Assembly: GCA_033852175.1 (NCBI GenBank)
Contig: JAWSUY010000003.1
Span: forward strand, 124,001-188,000
Direction of reading: 5' to 3'
DNA length: 64,000 nt
DNA from: Agarilytica sp033852175
GTDB lineage: Bacteria > Pseudomonadota > Gammaproteobacteria > Pseudomonadales > Cellvibrionaceae
The translations under genes and the position numbers were made by a program. The notes beneath the pieces were generated by a model that was given only the letters and a program-made list of their open reading frames with translations, was not told the DNA's origin and searched no databases. This document shows, piece by piece, positions 9,109-17,854 of the stretch (positions are counted from its first letter, which is position 1; each line of letters starts with the position of its first letter).

Positions 9109-10686
9109 ATGACCCAGGATATACATTCCCAGCGTATTTTAATTATCGATTTCGGCTCGCAGTACACGCAGCTTATTGCGCGTCGAATTCGTGAACTTGG
9201 TGTTTATTCCGAAGTTCGCGCATTCGATATGAGTGATGACGAGATTCGAAATTTTAACCCTAAGGGAATTATTCTTGCTGGGAGTCCAGAGTCCACTACT
9301 GCAGAAGGCGCTCCGCGTGCGCCTGAGTCTGTATTCGAGTTAGGTGTTCCTGTGCTGGGCATTTGCTACGGCATGCAGACCATGGCTGTTCAGCTAGGTG
9401 GCAAGGTACAGGGTTCTAATGTACAAGAGTTTGGCTATGCTCAGATCAAAGTCGAGACTGGAAACCCTTTATTTCAAGATATTAAAGATCATGTCGATCA
9501 AGATGGCGCAGCCCTGCTAGATGTTTGGATGAGTCACGGTGATAAAGTTACGCAAGTCCCTGAGCAATTTGAAATTACAGCCTCGACCGATTCTTGTCCT
9601 GTCGCTGGGATGGCTTGGAAAGAAAAGCAATTTTACGGTGTTCAGTTTCACCCGGAAGTTACGCACACTCTGCAAGGGCAGCGCATATTTGAGCATTTCG
9701 TGCTGCAGTTATGTGGTTGTGACGCACTATGGACGCCAGCGAACATTGTTGAAGATGCGATTACTAAAGTTAAAGCGACAGTAGGAAATGACAAAGTTCT
9801 TCTTGGGTTGTCCGGTGGAGTCGACTCATCGGTAGTCGCGGCACTTTTACACAAAGCGATTGGGGATAAGCTGACTTGCGTGTTCGTTGATAACGGATTG
9901 CTAAGAAAAAATGAAGGCGACCAGGTGATGGATATGTTCGCTAAAAATATGGGCGTGAAGGTTATTCGATCTAATGCCGAGGAATTGTTCCTTGGAAACC
10001 TTAAAGGCGTTTCAGATCCGGAGCATAAGCGAAAAGTTATAGGGAATACGTTTATTGACGTGTTTGATACTGAAGCTGCTAAATTGAAAAATGTGAAATG
10101 GTTGGCTCAGGGTACGATCTATCCTGACGTTATTGAATCGGCTGCAGGAAAAACTGGCAAGGCTCACGTCATAAAATCTCACCACAACGTGGGTGGACTT
10201 CCCGATGATATGGCTTTCGAGTTAGTGGAGCCGTTACGTGAATTATTTAAAGACGAAGTCCGTAAAATTGGTTTAGAGCTGGGCTTACCTTACGACATGG
10301 TGTATCGCCATCCTTTCCCTGGGCCTGGCTTAGGTGTTCGTATTTTGGGGGAAGTAAAAAGAGAATATGCGGATATTTTGCGTGAAGCTGATGCGATCTT
10401 CCTTGAAGAGCTTCACAATGCTGACTGGTATCACAAGACGAGTCAGGCCTTCGCTGTTTTTCTTCCGGTAAAATCCGTGGGTGTTGTAGGCGATGCTCGT
10501 CGATATGCGTGGGTTGTTGCTTTGCGAGCGGTGGAGACAATCGATTTCATGACTGCTCGTTGGGCGCATTTGCCCTATGATTTACTAGAGAAGGTATCTA
10601 ACCGAATTATCAATGAGGTTCCCGGCATCTCACGCGTGAGCTACGATGTTTCAAGTAAGCCGCCAGCCACCATTGAGTGGGAGTAG
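9109..10686 (+). CDS. guaA: GuaA, GMP synthase (glutamine-hydrolysing)
   Basis: Amidates XMP to GMP with glutamine and ATP. At 525 residues it is full length. The N-terminal class-I glutamine amidotransferase carries the nucleophile motif GICYGMQTM (about residue 86) and the catalytic-His region QFHPEVTHT. The ATP-pyrophosphatase domain carries the P-loop GLSGGVDSSVVAAL (about residue 234). The C-terminal dimerisation domain has PFPGPGLGVRILGE and ends PPATIEWE. ATG at 9109. It is in tandem with guaB and followed by a strong terminator. Confidence 0.98.
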   Translation: MTQDIHSQRILIIDFGSQYTQLIARRIRELGVYSEVRAFDMSDDEIRNFNPKGIILAGSPESTTAEGAPRAPESVFELGVPVLGICYGMQTMAVQLGGKVQGSNVQEFGYAQIKVETGNPLFQDIKDHVDQDGAALLDVWMSHGDKVTQVPEQFEITASTDSCPVAGMAWKEKQFYGVQFHPEVTHTLQGQRIFEHFVLQLCGCDALWTPANIVEDAITKVKATVGNDKVLLGLSGGVDSSVVAALLHKAIGDKLTCVFVDNGLLRKNEGDQVMDMFAKNMGVKVIRSNAEELFLGNLKGVSDPEHKRKVIGNTFIDVFDTEAAKLKNVKWLAQGTIYPDVIESAAGKTGKAHVIKSHHNVGGLPDDMAFELVEPLRELFKDEVRKIGLELGLPYDMVYRHPFPGPGLGVRILGEVKREYADILREADAIFLEELHNADWYHKTSQAFAVFLPVKSVGVVGDARRYAWVVALRAVETIDFMTARWAHLPYDLLEKVSNRIINEVPGISRVSYDVSSKPPATIEWE

Positions 10687-10720
10687 TGGAGAGTATTGGC
10701 TGCAAGAATGTTTAACAATA

Positions 10721-10751
10721 AAAAAGGCCCGCATCAAATGCGGGCCTTTTT
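10721..10751 (+). terminator. Rho-independent terminator after guaA
   Basis: A perfect 14-bp inverted repeat (AAAAAGGCCCGCAT / ATGCGGGCCTTTTT) around CAA, with a T-tract on the + strand and an A-tract on the other side. It can serve both guaA and the convergent gene at 10797-11324. Confidence 0.95.
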
Positions 10752-10796
10752 CGTTTCCTTGGGGAGGAAGGTAAAGTCTTTTTGGGCGGGCTACTC

Positions 10797-11324
10797 TTAT
10801 CGAACTACGTAGCGGCCTTTCAAATGCATAATCGTTTTGTGGTCATCAACTAGCTGAAACAACGAATCAATCTTCTGGTCCATTATTTCTTTTGCTTCTT
10901 CATCTGAAGAATAGCTAACGCCTTTTATCAGTGCGTTAAATTCATCATCTACTCGGTCAATCGACGCGAAAATGCGTTGAGTTGTTTTGTCATCGTTAAA
11001 GATGCGAGCTTCTTTGGTTAGCTTTATGTAGTTGTCACACTCTAACAGCCAGTCTTTACGTTGTGCGAGGTAGCTCTTAGTGTTTTTCAGCGGGCCTTTG
11101 TATTTGGTACTGAAGTACTTAGTTCGGTAGCTGTCTAGGCTACGTACTGCAGAAGTCATAAAGTCCATTGCGATGCCGTCGCAGTACTTCCAAGTCAAAA
11201 AACCAGGAAAAGTAACGCCGTTAGTGGCCTCTGCTTTTGATCTTAAGCAGTCTTCGTCACAGCTATAGGCTTGCTGACAAAGTAGGGTAATGCTAACGAT
11301 GGCGATGGTGATTAGCTTGTTCAT
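10797..11324 (-). CDS. Hypothetical secreted protein, about 175 residues
   Basis: Family not recognised. From ATG at 11324 (AAGAGAT-type site upstream; an in-frame ATG lies 36 bp earlier) the protein starts with a clear signal peptide, MNKLITIAIVSITLLCQQAYS, followed by CDEDC. The mature part is mostly helical and charged, with four further-spaced Cys or aromatic residues but no catalytic motif. Signal-peptidase I cleavage after AYS is likely, giving a periplasmic or secreted protein with an N-terminal Cys pair. It converges on guaA and shares its terminator. Function unknown. Confidence 0.7.
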   Translation of the reverse strand: MNKLITIAIVSITLLCQQAYSCDEDCLRSKAEATNGVTFPGFLTWKYCDGIAMDFMTSAVRSLDSYRTKYFSTKYKGPLKNTKSYLAQRKDWLLECDNYIKLTKEARIFNDDKTTQRIFASIDRVDDEFNALIKGVSYSSDEEAKEIMDQKIDSLFQLVDDHKTIMHLKGRYVVR

Positions 11325-11776
11325 ATTGATCATCTCTTGCTCAAAGTTGTCGCTGTTCACAGTTATTTTGTGCGCTGGGTCACATTAATTAAATGCAAGG
11401 AGCGCCAAGTTGTCAACTCCCCTAATGGTTAGGGGTTCTAAAAAGGTAGCTCCTTATGCAGGAGCGATGTTCTGATTGGTGTTTTCTTGAGCCATTTGTC
11501 ATAGTTAAAAACGACTAATTCGATATTGGTTGGTTTTTTTTAACAGGTCCTATTTTTGACGGGCGGGCACGATTACCGGATGAAGAGGGCGACGAAAAAA
11601 AACGATTAAAACGATTTTTCGTAAAGGTGAATGGGTTTTGTTTTGGGTGGCGCCCACAACGCGGGCTTATCGGGGAGGTGTGGCGTCTCTAAAAGGTCCG
11701 CTATCAAATCGATTGTTACGATCTCACTTAATTTTGGAAAGCTTATGGCGGCTTGTTTGGCGCCAGAAGTAACAAG

Positions 11777-11807
11777 TAGGCTGTCAGAATTTCTTACAGC
11801 CTATTTT
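11777..11807 (+). terminator. Hairpin with T-tract
   Basis: TAGGCTGT (11777-11784) pairs perfectly with ACAGCCTA (11796-11803), followed by TTTT. On the minus strand the same hairpin overlaps the stop codon of the last open frame of the decayed region, so it may have terminated that unit from the other side. Confidence 0.5.
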
Positions 11808-12503
11808 GTGCTAAATATTTTTTTAAAATAGTTGAAATGTTTTCTGTAAAATCGATGATTAAGGCTGTTTTTTGATCGTTATCCGACATTTTGTTCCAGG
11901 CCCTCTGCACAAAATAGCTTATTTTTTCTTCGCTATGGTTGGCTGTGAAGACGATAAAGGAGTATTTCCTGAAGGCAGCACAGAAGATGTTTTCAGGGGG
12001 TTGTCTCTCTGGATTTCGTTTTAGTTGACGTTTTGAGCTAGGAGTTTCATTTTATTGGCGTCGTCTTCACTATGGCCCGTTGACAGTATGGCTACCCCAG
12101 CGCGGTTGGCGTGAAATAATGGGCGTTGAGAGTGAGGCGCGCCACTTTTATGTAGCCACTGCGGCCCTCTGGTAGTTTGAGGTAGGAGGTTTACAGCGTT
12201 CGGTATGTTGGGCGCGAGCGGCTATCTGCAAATGCTCCGAGGCTTATGGTTCAAAAAGGTCAAGCTCAAGGCTTATTCGTTGTTCGTAGATTAATTCTTT
12301 CGATATCTTGGAGCCGTCGACCATTTCTGTGGCTGGGGTTGCTTTATTTGAGGCGTCAATTACGGCTAAGGTGTTGGTCAAGATGTTGGAATGCGTCATA
12401 AGGTTATTGGTGAGTCAGATGGTGGTGTCTTGTCAGTCTTTGGGGGGGGGGGGGGATACAGGCGCAAACCGGCGTTAGAAATTGGTGTTGTGGTTGCAGG
12501 CTC
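11794..12503 (-). pseudogene. Probable decayed coding region, frame-shifted
   Basis: Reading the minus strand gives consecutive protein-like frames without proper starts. 12503-12396 (34 codons) runs through the poly-C tract as a Pro run and ends in TGA. 12399-12244 is a 51-codon ATG ORF. 12221-12021 (66 codons) contains AGVAILSTGHSEDDANKMK. 12051-11794 (85 codons) contains KYSFIVFTANHSEEKISYF. The last two overlap by 30 bases and could be joined by one frameshift. No family was recognised, and open frames of this size can occur by chance, so this is a tentative pseudogene call. Confidence 0.35.
12244..12399 (-). CDS. Small ORF, 51 codons
   Basis: An ATG-started open frame encoding a 51-residue acidic protein containing TEMVDGSKISKELIYEQR and ending LELDLFEP. 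Its ATG overlaps the TGA of the upstream minus-strand frame (ATGA at 12396-12399), an arrangement typical of coupled genes, but there is no clear ribosome-binding site. The peptide looks protein-like (balanced hydrophobic and charged residues) yet matches no family I recognise. It may be a true small gene or part of the decayed unit. Confidence 0.3.
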   Translation of the reverse strand: MTHSNILTNTLAVIDASNKATPATEMVDGSKISKELIYEQRISLELDLFEP

Positions 12504-12698
12504 TTATCGGAGTCCTACGGTATCAATTACACTGCTTTTTTGTAGGGAGGGGTAGGTTGAATGAAATTAATTGATCGGGTATCTCTGTGTTGTTGTGGGC
12601 AATTTCCTGAGCAGGGTGTTTATGGCGTTAGCTTGCCCCTATATTGCCAGGCTAAAGCATTCTAAAAATGACGAGAATACTTCTGCATTCTCGAGCAG

Positions 12699-13412
12699 TC
12701 AAAACTCAAAAAATTGACTGACTACCGTTGTGGCTGGTCCGTAATAGGTGTGGTTGAACTGAGAGCAGCCATCGCTAGGCTCAAGGTTAAGTTCGACAGT
12801 CGTTGCGCCGGTTGAGCGTGCAAGCTGAACAAATCCGGCTGCAGGGTATACCTGCCCAGAAGTGCCAATCGAAATAAATAGATCGCATGTCGTTAATGCT
12901 TGTTCTATTTCCTCCATGTGCAGCGGCATTTCGCCAAACCAAACGATACAAGGCCGCAATGTGCCGCTTTTATGGCAGCAGGTGCACACACTTGAGGCGT
13001 TAATTGGCTCGCTAATATCAAAAACTTTCTGGCTGCTTGTGCATTGTGCTTTTAACAATTCCCCGTGCATATGTCTTACGCTTTGGCTGCCGCCTTGCTC
13101 GTGCAAGTTGTCGACATTTTGAGTGATAAGGATAAATTCCCCATCAAACTGTTTTTCGAATTCGGCTAGGGCGGTGTGAGCGCTATTTGGGTTCGCGGAT
13201 TTCAGTAGCTGTTGCCGCCTCATGTTGTAGAAGGTGTGAACTAGCTCGGGGTTTCGATCAAATGCTTCGGGTGTGGCGACATCTTCGACACGGTGCCCTT
13301 CCCACAAGCCTCCGTTGTCGCGAAAGGTTTTTAGTCCAGACTCTGCTGAGATCCCCGCGCCGGTCAGTATGACGATGGAGTTGAAATTATTTGGGTTGAG
13401 CATGAGGTGCAT
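12699..13412 (-). CDS. cobB: CobB-type sirtuin, NAD-dependent protein deacylase
   Basis: Removes acyl groups from protein lysines with NAD+. The 237 residues show the NAD-binding GAGISAESGLKTFRD, the catalytic TQNVDNLHE and HMHGE motifs, and zinc-ligand cysteines (AQC, CTCC, RPC). The Tyr-x-x-Arg signature in FYNMRR marks class III sirtuins, which remove succinyl/malonyl as well as acetyl groups. The second zinc knuckle is crowded (CTCC), so ligand assignment is less certain. ATG at 13412 or the internal ATG at 13403 could be used. Monocistronic, with decayed sequence downstream. Confidence 0.93.
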   Translation of the reverse strand: MHLMLNPNNFNSIVILTGAGISAESGLKTFRDNGGLWEGHRVEDVATPEAFDRNPELVHTFYNMRRQQLLKSANPNSAHTALAEFEKQFDGEFILITQNVDNLHEQGGSQSVRHMHGELLKAQCTSSQKVFDISEPINASSVCTCCHKSGTLRPCIVWFGEMPLHMEEIEQALTTCDLFISIGTSGQVYPAAGFVQLARSTGATTVELNLEPSDGCSQFNHTYYGPATTVVSQFFEF

Positions 13413-14208
13413 CGCTTTAAGGTTGGAGGGTAATGTTGAGGGAGGGCTCGGTATTAATCAATACAGGTGCTGATTTAATCTTGGTCTCAGAGGTTTTGAC
13501 TCAGCGTTAACAGACTCAAATGCGTGGGTGATGGCAGTGAATATCTCTCTGTAGTGAGGTCTGCCGTCCTGCTATATAGTGCGATAGGCTAATCAGTTGA
13601 TATCAGCAGAGAAATAGTCTTTTCGGGGTGCTTGCTTGAGCAGCGCGCGCGTGGTGCGGTGGAACCATCTTCGGTTAAGTTGATTAGTCTCTAGTGTGTT
13701 ATTCAGATGTTACTTATTTTGAATTACGCTGCACGCCTGCTTGATACTGTCTTCTGACTGGAGGTGATTCCTCATTAGTGGTTTAGCTTTTCTTCTCTGT
13801 CGTTGGCATTCTATCCGCGCTATCGGTTTTCTCGCTGCCGTTAATTGTGAACTTCGCTTCTAAAAACTCAACAAATATTGAATTTATCGATTTGGTTTTT
13901 GTTTGACTTATCTACATTTATGCTATTTTTATACTTATTTCAAATAATAATCATCTTCAGTCATTCAAAATAAGAATTAAATCGATTTTTATTATCATAA
14001 AAATTAACATTAGTAAATTACACCTTAGTCGCATACTCATACTAAGGTATGACGCGTAAGCTTTGGCTGTACATCTGTTGAAAAACGATCGGGTCGCGAT
14101 CGATCAGCGGTGAACTCTAAACCATAAAATAAAAATAATTATTGGCCTGCCTCCTGTGAAGTTTTATTCGGGTTCGCAGTCCCAATTTCTTGTCAGAGGC
14201 TAGTTATC
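13413..14208. other. 796-bp gene-free region before the first esterase
   Basis: No ORF with protein-like character was seen. The cobB promoter must lie at the left end, and the right 350 bp become strongly AT-rich and contain the inverted-repeat element at 14022-14052 that is shared with the second esterase. A TTGACT (near 13909) followed by AT-rich sequence is a possible promoter, but no convincing -10 at correct spacing was found. Confidence 0.6.
14022..14052 (+). promoter_or_regulatory. Inverted-repeat operator candidate upstream of esterase 1
   Basis: ACCTTAGT (14022-14029) and ACTAAGGT (14041-14048) form a perfect 8-bp inverted repeat with 11 bp between, extended by ATGA on the right. 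A very similar element lies upstream of the paralogous esterase (26033-26066). The spacing and dyad suit a dimeric activator such as a LuxR/FixJ-type response regulator; no such regulator is encoded nearby, so the identity is inference. Confidence 0.6.
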
Positions 14209-16023
14209 ATGAGTTTTAACAACCCTATTTACAAAAATATAGCGAGAGGGGCGGCGCTTTTTGTGTCTGTCGCATTTTCTTCTTTGGCTGTAGACGCGCA
14301 AACGGTGACCGGTACTGGGTCAATAGACAGTGCAACTTATAGCGGGTCCCGCGCTCGTCAGTATAAGGTCTATGTTCCTCAGTCGTACAGCGGTACAGAA
14401 GCTGTGCCGATGATATTTGCGGTGCATGGTTGCGCGATGGATCATATCGACGCAATGAATCTTTGGAATTTTGATTTAATTGCGGATCAGCACAATGTAA
14501 TAGTTGTTTTTCCTTTCGTGACGAGCTTTTCGTCTCAGCGTAATACCAATTGCTGGGGATACTGGGAGCCTGAGCATATTCAAGAGGGGCGCAACGGTGA
14601 GGTTGATGACCTATATGGGATGGGGGTAGAAGTTGAGGCGAATTATAATATTGACCCTGACCGCCGCTATATCACGGGTATTTCCAGTGGTGGCGGTATG
14701 GTTGTGGCCGCGGGTATTGCTTATAACGATTACTGGGCGGCAATAGCTCCGGTTGAATCTCCTGCTTATGGCGATGGTACAGGGTCTGTGTTACAGGACA
14801 GTTTTGAGAGCTTGCCTTATCACATTAATAAAATTAATGCGGAATTAAATGACGATCGCCCGATTCCAACTCTGGTCATACATTCGTCCAATGATACGAC
14901 CGTGATGATTCGGGGTGGCGAGTTAATTCGGGACTCTCACCTATCAGTGTTTGGAGCTGATTTAAACGCTGATGGAGCTGAAGATTGTACGCATGAAGGC
15001 ATCAGCTGTACGCTCACAACCTATAACGGCAGTGATGGTAACCCGTTAGTGAAAACAATGTTTTATGACGGAATAGATGCGAAAACAGCATCGTTAGGTA
15101 AGGGGCATTATTGGACGGGTGATGACGGCGTTAGAGATTTGTGGGCTGAAGATGTGGGGCCAAGTGCGTCACAGCATATTTGGGCTTTCTTTGAGAATTA
15201 TACGTTAGGCGGTTTCGGTGCTTGTGAAGATCCAAATGACGTAACGGCACCTGCTGTTCCATCGGGATTAAATGCCTACGATGTTCATGATAAGTATGTT
15301 GCGCTAAGTGTTAGCAGTAATTCTGAGGCCGATTTTAAAGGTTATGCGCTCTATCATTCAAATGGGGCTGCGGCTGGTTTTTCAGCTTCGAGCAATATTA
15401 TGCTTTCGGGCCTTAATCCTCAGACGTTGTACAGCGTGTATGCGAAAGCGGTCGACAAATGTGGTAACGAATCGGCAGCCTCAAATACGGTTAGCTTTAC
15501 GACTGGTGCTTTGGAATATGTGGCTCCGAGTGCAACGGATACTGTAAATGGACATTATTTGGATGGGCGAATCGATGTTAATCAAATGTTAGATTATGGT
15601 AACGAATATGGTTACGCCGACTCATTTACTTTGTGGCAGTTGCAAAATGGTAGCTGGACGGATGTTAATCCAAATACACCGACTGCGACGCCTGTACCGG
15701 GAACCCCGACTCCTGTGCCAACTCCTACATTAACACCTGCTCCAGGAACGCCAACTCCGACCCCTGCTCCTACGCCAAGCCCTACGCAAACTCCAGTTGC
15801 GAGTCCGTTACCGCCAACACCGACACCTGAGCCTGTTGGGTGTGAGGAGTTTACAACTTATAATTATTATCATAAAGCTGGTGGACGCGCGACGAGTTCT
15901 GGTTCGTATTGGTCGCCCGGCTATAAGGCTAACGGCAGCAATGATGATATGCCTGGTTCAACCTGGGGCAGTAATACGCTTCACAGTAGTGATGGTAGTT
16001 ATTGGGCGTTGGGTGGTTGCTGA
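14209..16023 (+). CDS. Secreted PHB-depolymerase/feruloyl-esterase-like enzyme (paralog 1)
   Basis: A 604-residue secreted esterase. The signal peptide covers residues 1-30 (cleavage VDA|Q). A PHB-depolymerase-type alpha/beta hydrolase follows, with AVHGCAMD (oxyanion region), nucleophile elbow GISSG (Ser159), Asp in HSSNDTT (about 229) and His in GKGHYW (about 300). A fibronectin-III-like module lies at about 354-432, then a short conserved segment, a Thr-Pro-rich linker (about 489-545) and a 55-residue C-terminal domain bounded by Cys (GRATSSGSYW near the middle). The family hydrolyses polyester or feruloyl/acetyl esters of plant or algal polymers; the substrate here is not determinable. 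ATG at 14209 has AGAGG upstream. A paralog lies at 26256. Confidence 0.88.
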   Translation: MSFNNPIYKNIARGAALFVSVAFSSLAVDAQTVTGTGSIDSATYSGSRARQYKVYVPQSYSGTEAVPMIFAVHGCAMDHIDAMNLWNFDLIADQHNVIVVFPFVTSFSSQRNTNCWGYWEPEHIQEGRNGEVDDLYGMGVEVEANYNIDPDRRYITGISSGGGMVVAAGIAYNDYWAAIAPVESPAYGDGTGSVLQDSFESLPYHINKINAELNDDRPIPTLVIHSSNDTTVMIRGGELIRDSHLSVFGADLNADGAEDCTHEGISCTLTTYNGSDGNPLVKTMFYDGIDAKTASLGKGHYWTGDDGVRDLWAEDVGPSASQHIWAFFENYTLGGFGACEDPNDVTAPAVPSGLNAYDVHDKYVALSVSSNSEADFKGYALYHSNGAAAGFSASSNIMLSGLNPQTLYSVYAKAVDKCGNESAASNTVSFTTGALEYVAPSATDTVNGHYLDGRIDVNQMLDYGNEYGYADSFTLWQLQNGSWTDVNPNTPTATPVPGTPTPVPTPTLTPAPGTPTPTPAPTPSPTQTPVASPLPPTPTPEPVGCEEFTTYNYYHKAGGRATSSGSYWSPGYKANGSNDDMPGSTWGSNTLHSSDGSYWALGGC

Positions 16024-16061
16024 TTAATTAAAGAGTGAATAAGTGATGTTGAATTGATGTG

Positions 16062-16088
16062 AAAAGCGCGGCGTGATGCCGCGCTTTT
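16062..16088 (+). terminator. Rho-independent terminator after esterase 1
   Basis: AAAAGCGCGGC / GCCGCGCTTTT stem around GTGAT, followed by further Ts. It serves esterase 1 and possibly the convergent carboxylesterase at 16118-17854. Confidence 0.92.
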
Positions 16089-16117
16089 TTTGTTTTAAGT
16101 GGTGGTAATGCTTGACC

Positions 16118-17854
16118 TTAGTCCTCTAGTTGAAGGCCAAATCTCTGTACCCATAGCTCGGTAGCTGCTTTAGCTTCGGGAGTGAATGTATCGAGTAGTG
16201 CTTGGTATTCTTCGAATTTGAATTTATTGCTTGAATGATCAATTGTCTCATCGAGTAGAATGCGGGTACCAAGGTGTGTGTGGTTAGTGTTCTTCCAGCG
16301 TGGCCAAAATGGAAGTCCCCAACCTGCATTGGGATTTCCCGTTCGCATAAATCGGCTCACATATTTCATGAGGTTCTCAGAAAGTTCTTCGCGGCCTGCT
16401 TTGTTATCTTCTGTCCATGCATATCGGTGGATGTTGTCCTTATCGGTAATGAAATTGCCAAAAAGAAATGCTAGGTCTAGCGAGTGTTGTGTGCCGAATA
16501 CTTCATTCCAAGGTGCAGGAACATCATCCCAATTCATGTCATAACGATATACGCGATGATTATTCTGTCTTGCATTCGAAACGGTTTTATCCGTTGCTAA
16601 ATTCCATGCGTAGCTGAACCCTTTTTCCACTGATACGTAAATTGGGTATGTTGCTGGGTCGATAATGTCGGCTGGAGAAATTGTTGTGGGGTCTGCGTTA
16701 AGTTGATTCCATAATATAGGGTCGCTGGCTCCACCTTTGGCATTAAAAAAGCCGGCAAGAGCGCCAAGAAAGTAAGAGCTTTCATTTTTTGTGGAGCCAA
16801 TCATAAGGGGGACTTTGTTGTAGGCTCCAGCGGTTACGGAGCCTTCGCTGAGTTCGGGCAATACGTACCCATCGATAAAGTATGATGGCACGCCGGTGAT
16901 GCCGAGGGAAAAAACCTCAGCGGGGACAGAGCGCATAAGGGCAGCTACCCACTCTTCTCCTTGCGTGGTGCGCACAGCTCTGGCTGACTCTAGATCTGTT
17001 GCTAGCCCTGAAGATATGATGACGTATTCGACATAGGAGTCGCTTATTTGTTGTCCCAGCTCAGCGGGAGTACTGTCGGGAAAGCCAGAAGAGCATATTG
17101 CTCGGTGAAATAAATCTTCGGCAAGAGGAGAGTGCAAGATTCCCCATACGCTTTTGCATGCAGAGGAATTTCCTGCGATGGTAACTTTGTTGGGGTTGCC
17201 GCCAAACTCGCGAATATTATCTTGCACCCAGTTGAGAGATTTTATCATGTCGAGAAGCGCATAATTACCTGAGGCGTCTTCTGGGTCCCCGTTGTCGGCA
17301 AAAGTGTTGTGCATCCAGCCTAATGCGCCCAGGCGATAGTTGATAGAAACAATAATTGCGTTTGCTTCATTGGCTAAATGAGCGCCGTTGTAAATGTCAA
17401 ATGAGCTGCTACCGCGAGTATGGGACCCGCCATGAATCCATAGCAGTACAGGCAGGTGCTTGCGGTGATTGTTTGGTCTCCAGACATTCAGGAATAGGCA
17501 GTCTTCGCTGCCAATAGCGGTGTTAAACTCTTCGGGCTTATCGGTTCCCCAGAAGGTACCTTTTTGGGCGCAAATCGAGCCAAACTCGCTGGTGTCGCGA
17601 ACACCTTCCCAGGACTCTACGTCTTGAGGCGCTCTCCAGCGTAGGTTGCCAACTGGTGGCGCGGCATAGGGAATGCCTTTGAATGCATGTGTGTCGTAAT
17701 TGTCTTCGGTGCCTTGAATGCTGCCTGTTTCAATGGTCTTTGTCAGGCTAGGGTCGTAACCCCAAAAGGCGCTGGCGTACGTAGATGCTAGCATTATTAC
17801 AGAAAAGGTTAGGCTCTTTACGAATGTTAATTGCTTAATAAAACTGATTTCCAT
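16118..17854 (-). CDS. Secreted type-B carboxylesterase with atypical active-site motifs
   Basis: A 578-residue COesterase-family protein. A signal peptide (MEISFIKQLTFVKSLTFSVI..., cleavage near ASA) directs export. Typical family landmarks are GIPYAAPPVGNLRWRAP, EDCLFLNVWRP and INYRLGALGW. The catalytic Ser lies in AGNSSACKSV instead of the usual GESAGG, and the oxyanion motif is HGGSHTRG rather than HGGG. The catalytic Glu is likely in STKNESSYF and His in TQHSLDLAFLF. The triad is intact but the surrounding glycines are changed, so specificity or activity may differ. The start has GGAG nine bases upstream. It lies in the esterase/TonB locus. Confidence 0.88.
   Translation of the reverse strand: MEISFIKQLTFVKSLTFSVIMLASTYASAFWGYDPSLTKTIETGSIQGTEDNYDTHAFKGIPYAAPPVGNLRWRAPQDVESWEGVRDTSEFGSICAQKGTFWGTDKPEEFNTAIGSEDCLFLNVWRPNNHRKHLPVLLWIHGGSHTRGSSSFDIYNGAHLANEANAIIVSINYRLGALGWMHNTFADNGDPEDASGNYALLDMIKSLNWVQDNIREFGGNPNKVTIAGNSSACKSVWGILHSPLAEDLFHRAICSSGFPDSTPAELGQQISDSYVEYVIISSGLATDLESARAVRTTQGEEWVAALMRSVPAEVFSLGITGVPSYFIDGYVLPELSEGSVTAGAYNKVPLMIGSTKNESSYFLGALAGFFNAKGGASDPILWNQLNADPTTISPADIIDPATYPIYVSVEKGFSYAWNLATDKTVSNARQNNHRVYRYDMNWDDVPAPWNEVFGTQHSLDLAFLFGNFITDKDNIHRYAWTEDNKAGREELSENLMKYVSRFMRTGNPNAGWGLPFWPRWKNTNHTHLGTRILLDETIDHSSNKFKFEEYQALLDTFTPEAKAATELWVQRFGLQLED

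Larger units (their letters stand above)
11325..12698. other. Long gene-poor stretch with remnants of coding sequence
   Basis: No intact, family-matching gene was found in about 1.37 kb. A hairpin at 11777-11807, a set of minus-strand open frames in different phases (11794-12503), a 51-codon ATG ORF and a 14-base G run (12442-12455) are present; these are listed separately. The part from 11361 to 11776 shows only small A/T-rich hairpins (for example ACGAAAAA / TTTTTCGT near 11592-11622). Confidence 0.6.

Noticed and set aside
11631..11831. Plus-strand ORF of 66 codons in the gene-poor region
   Set aside because: Overlaps a hairpin/terminator, has no ribosome-binding site and reads as low-complexity; the minus-strand frames look more protein-like.
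12396..12455. Poly-C slippage fusing the upstream frame to the 51-codon ORF
   Set aside because: In the 51-codon ORF frame a TGA at 12415-12417 lies between the poly-C tract and the ATG, so a single-base slip would not make a fused protein.
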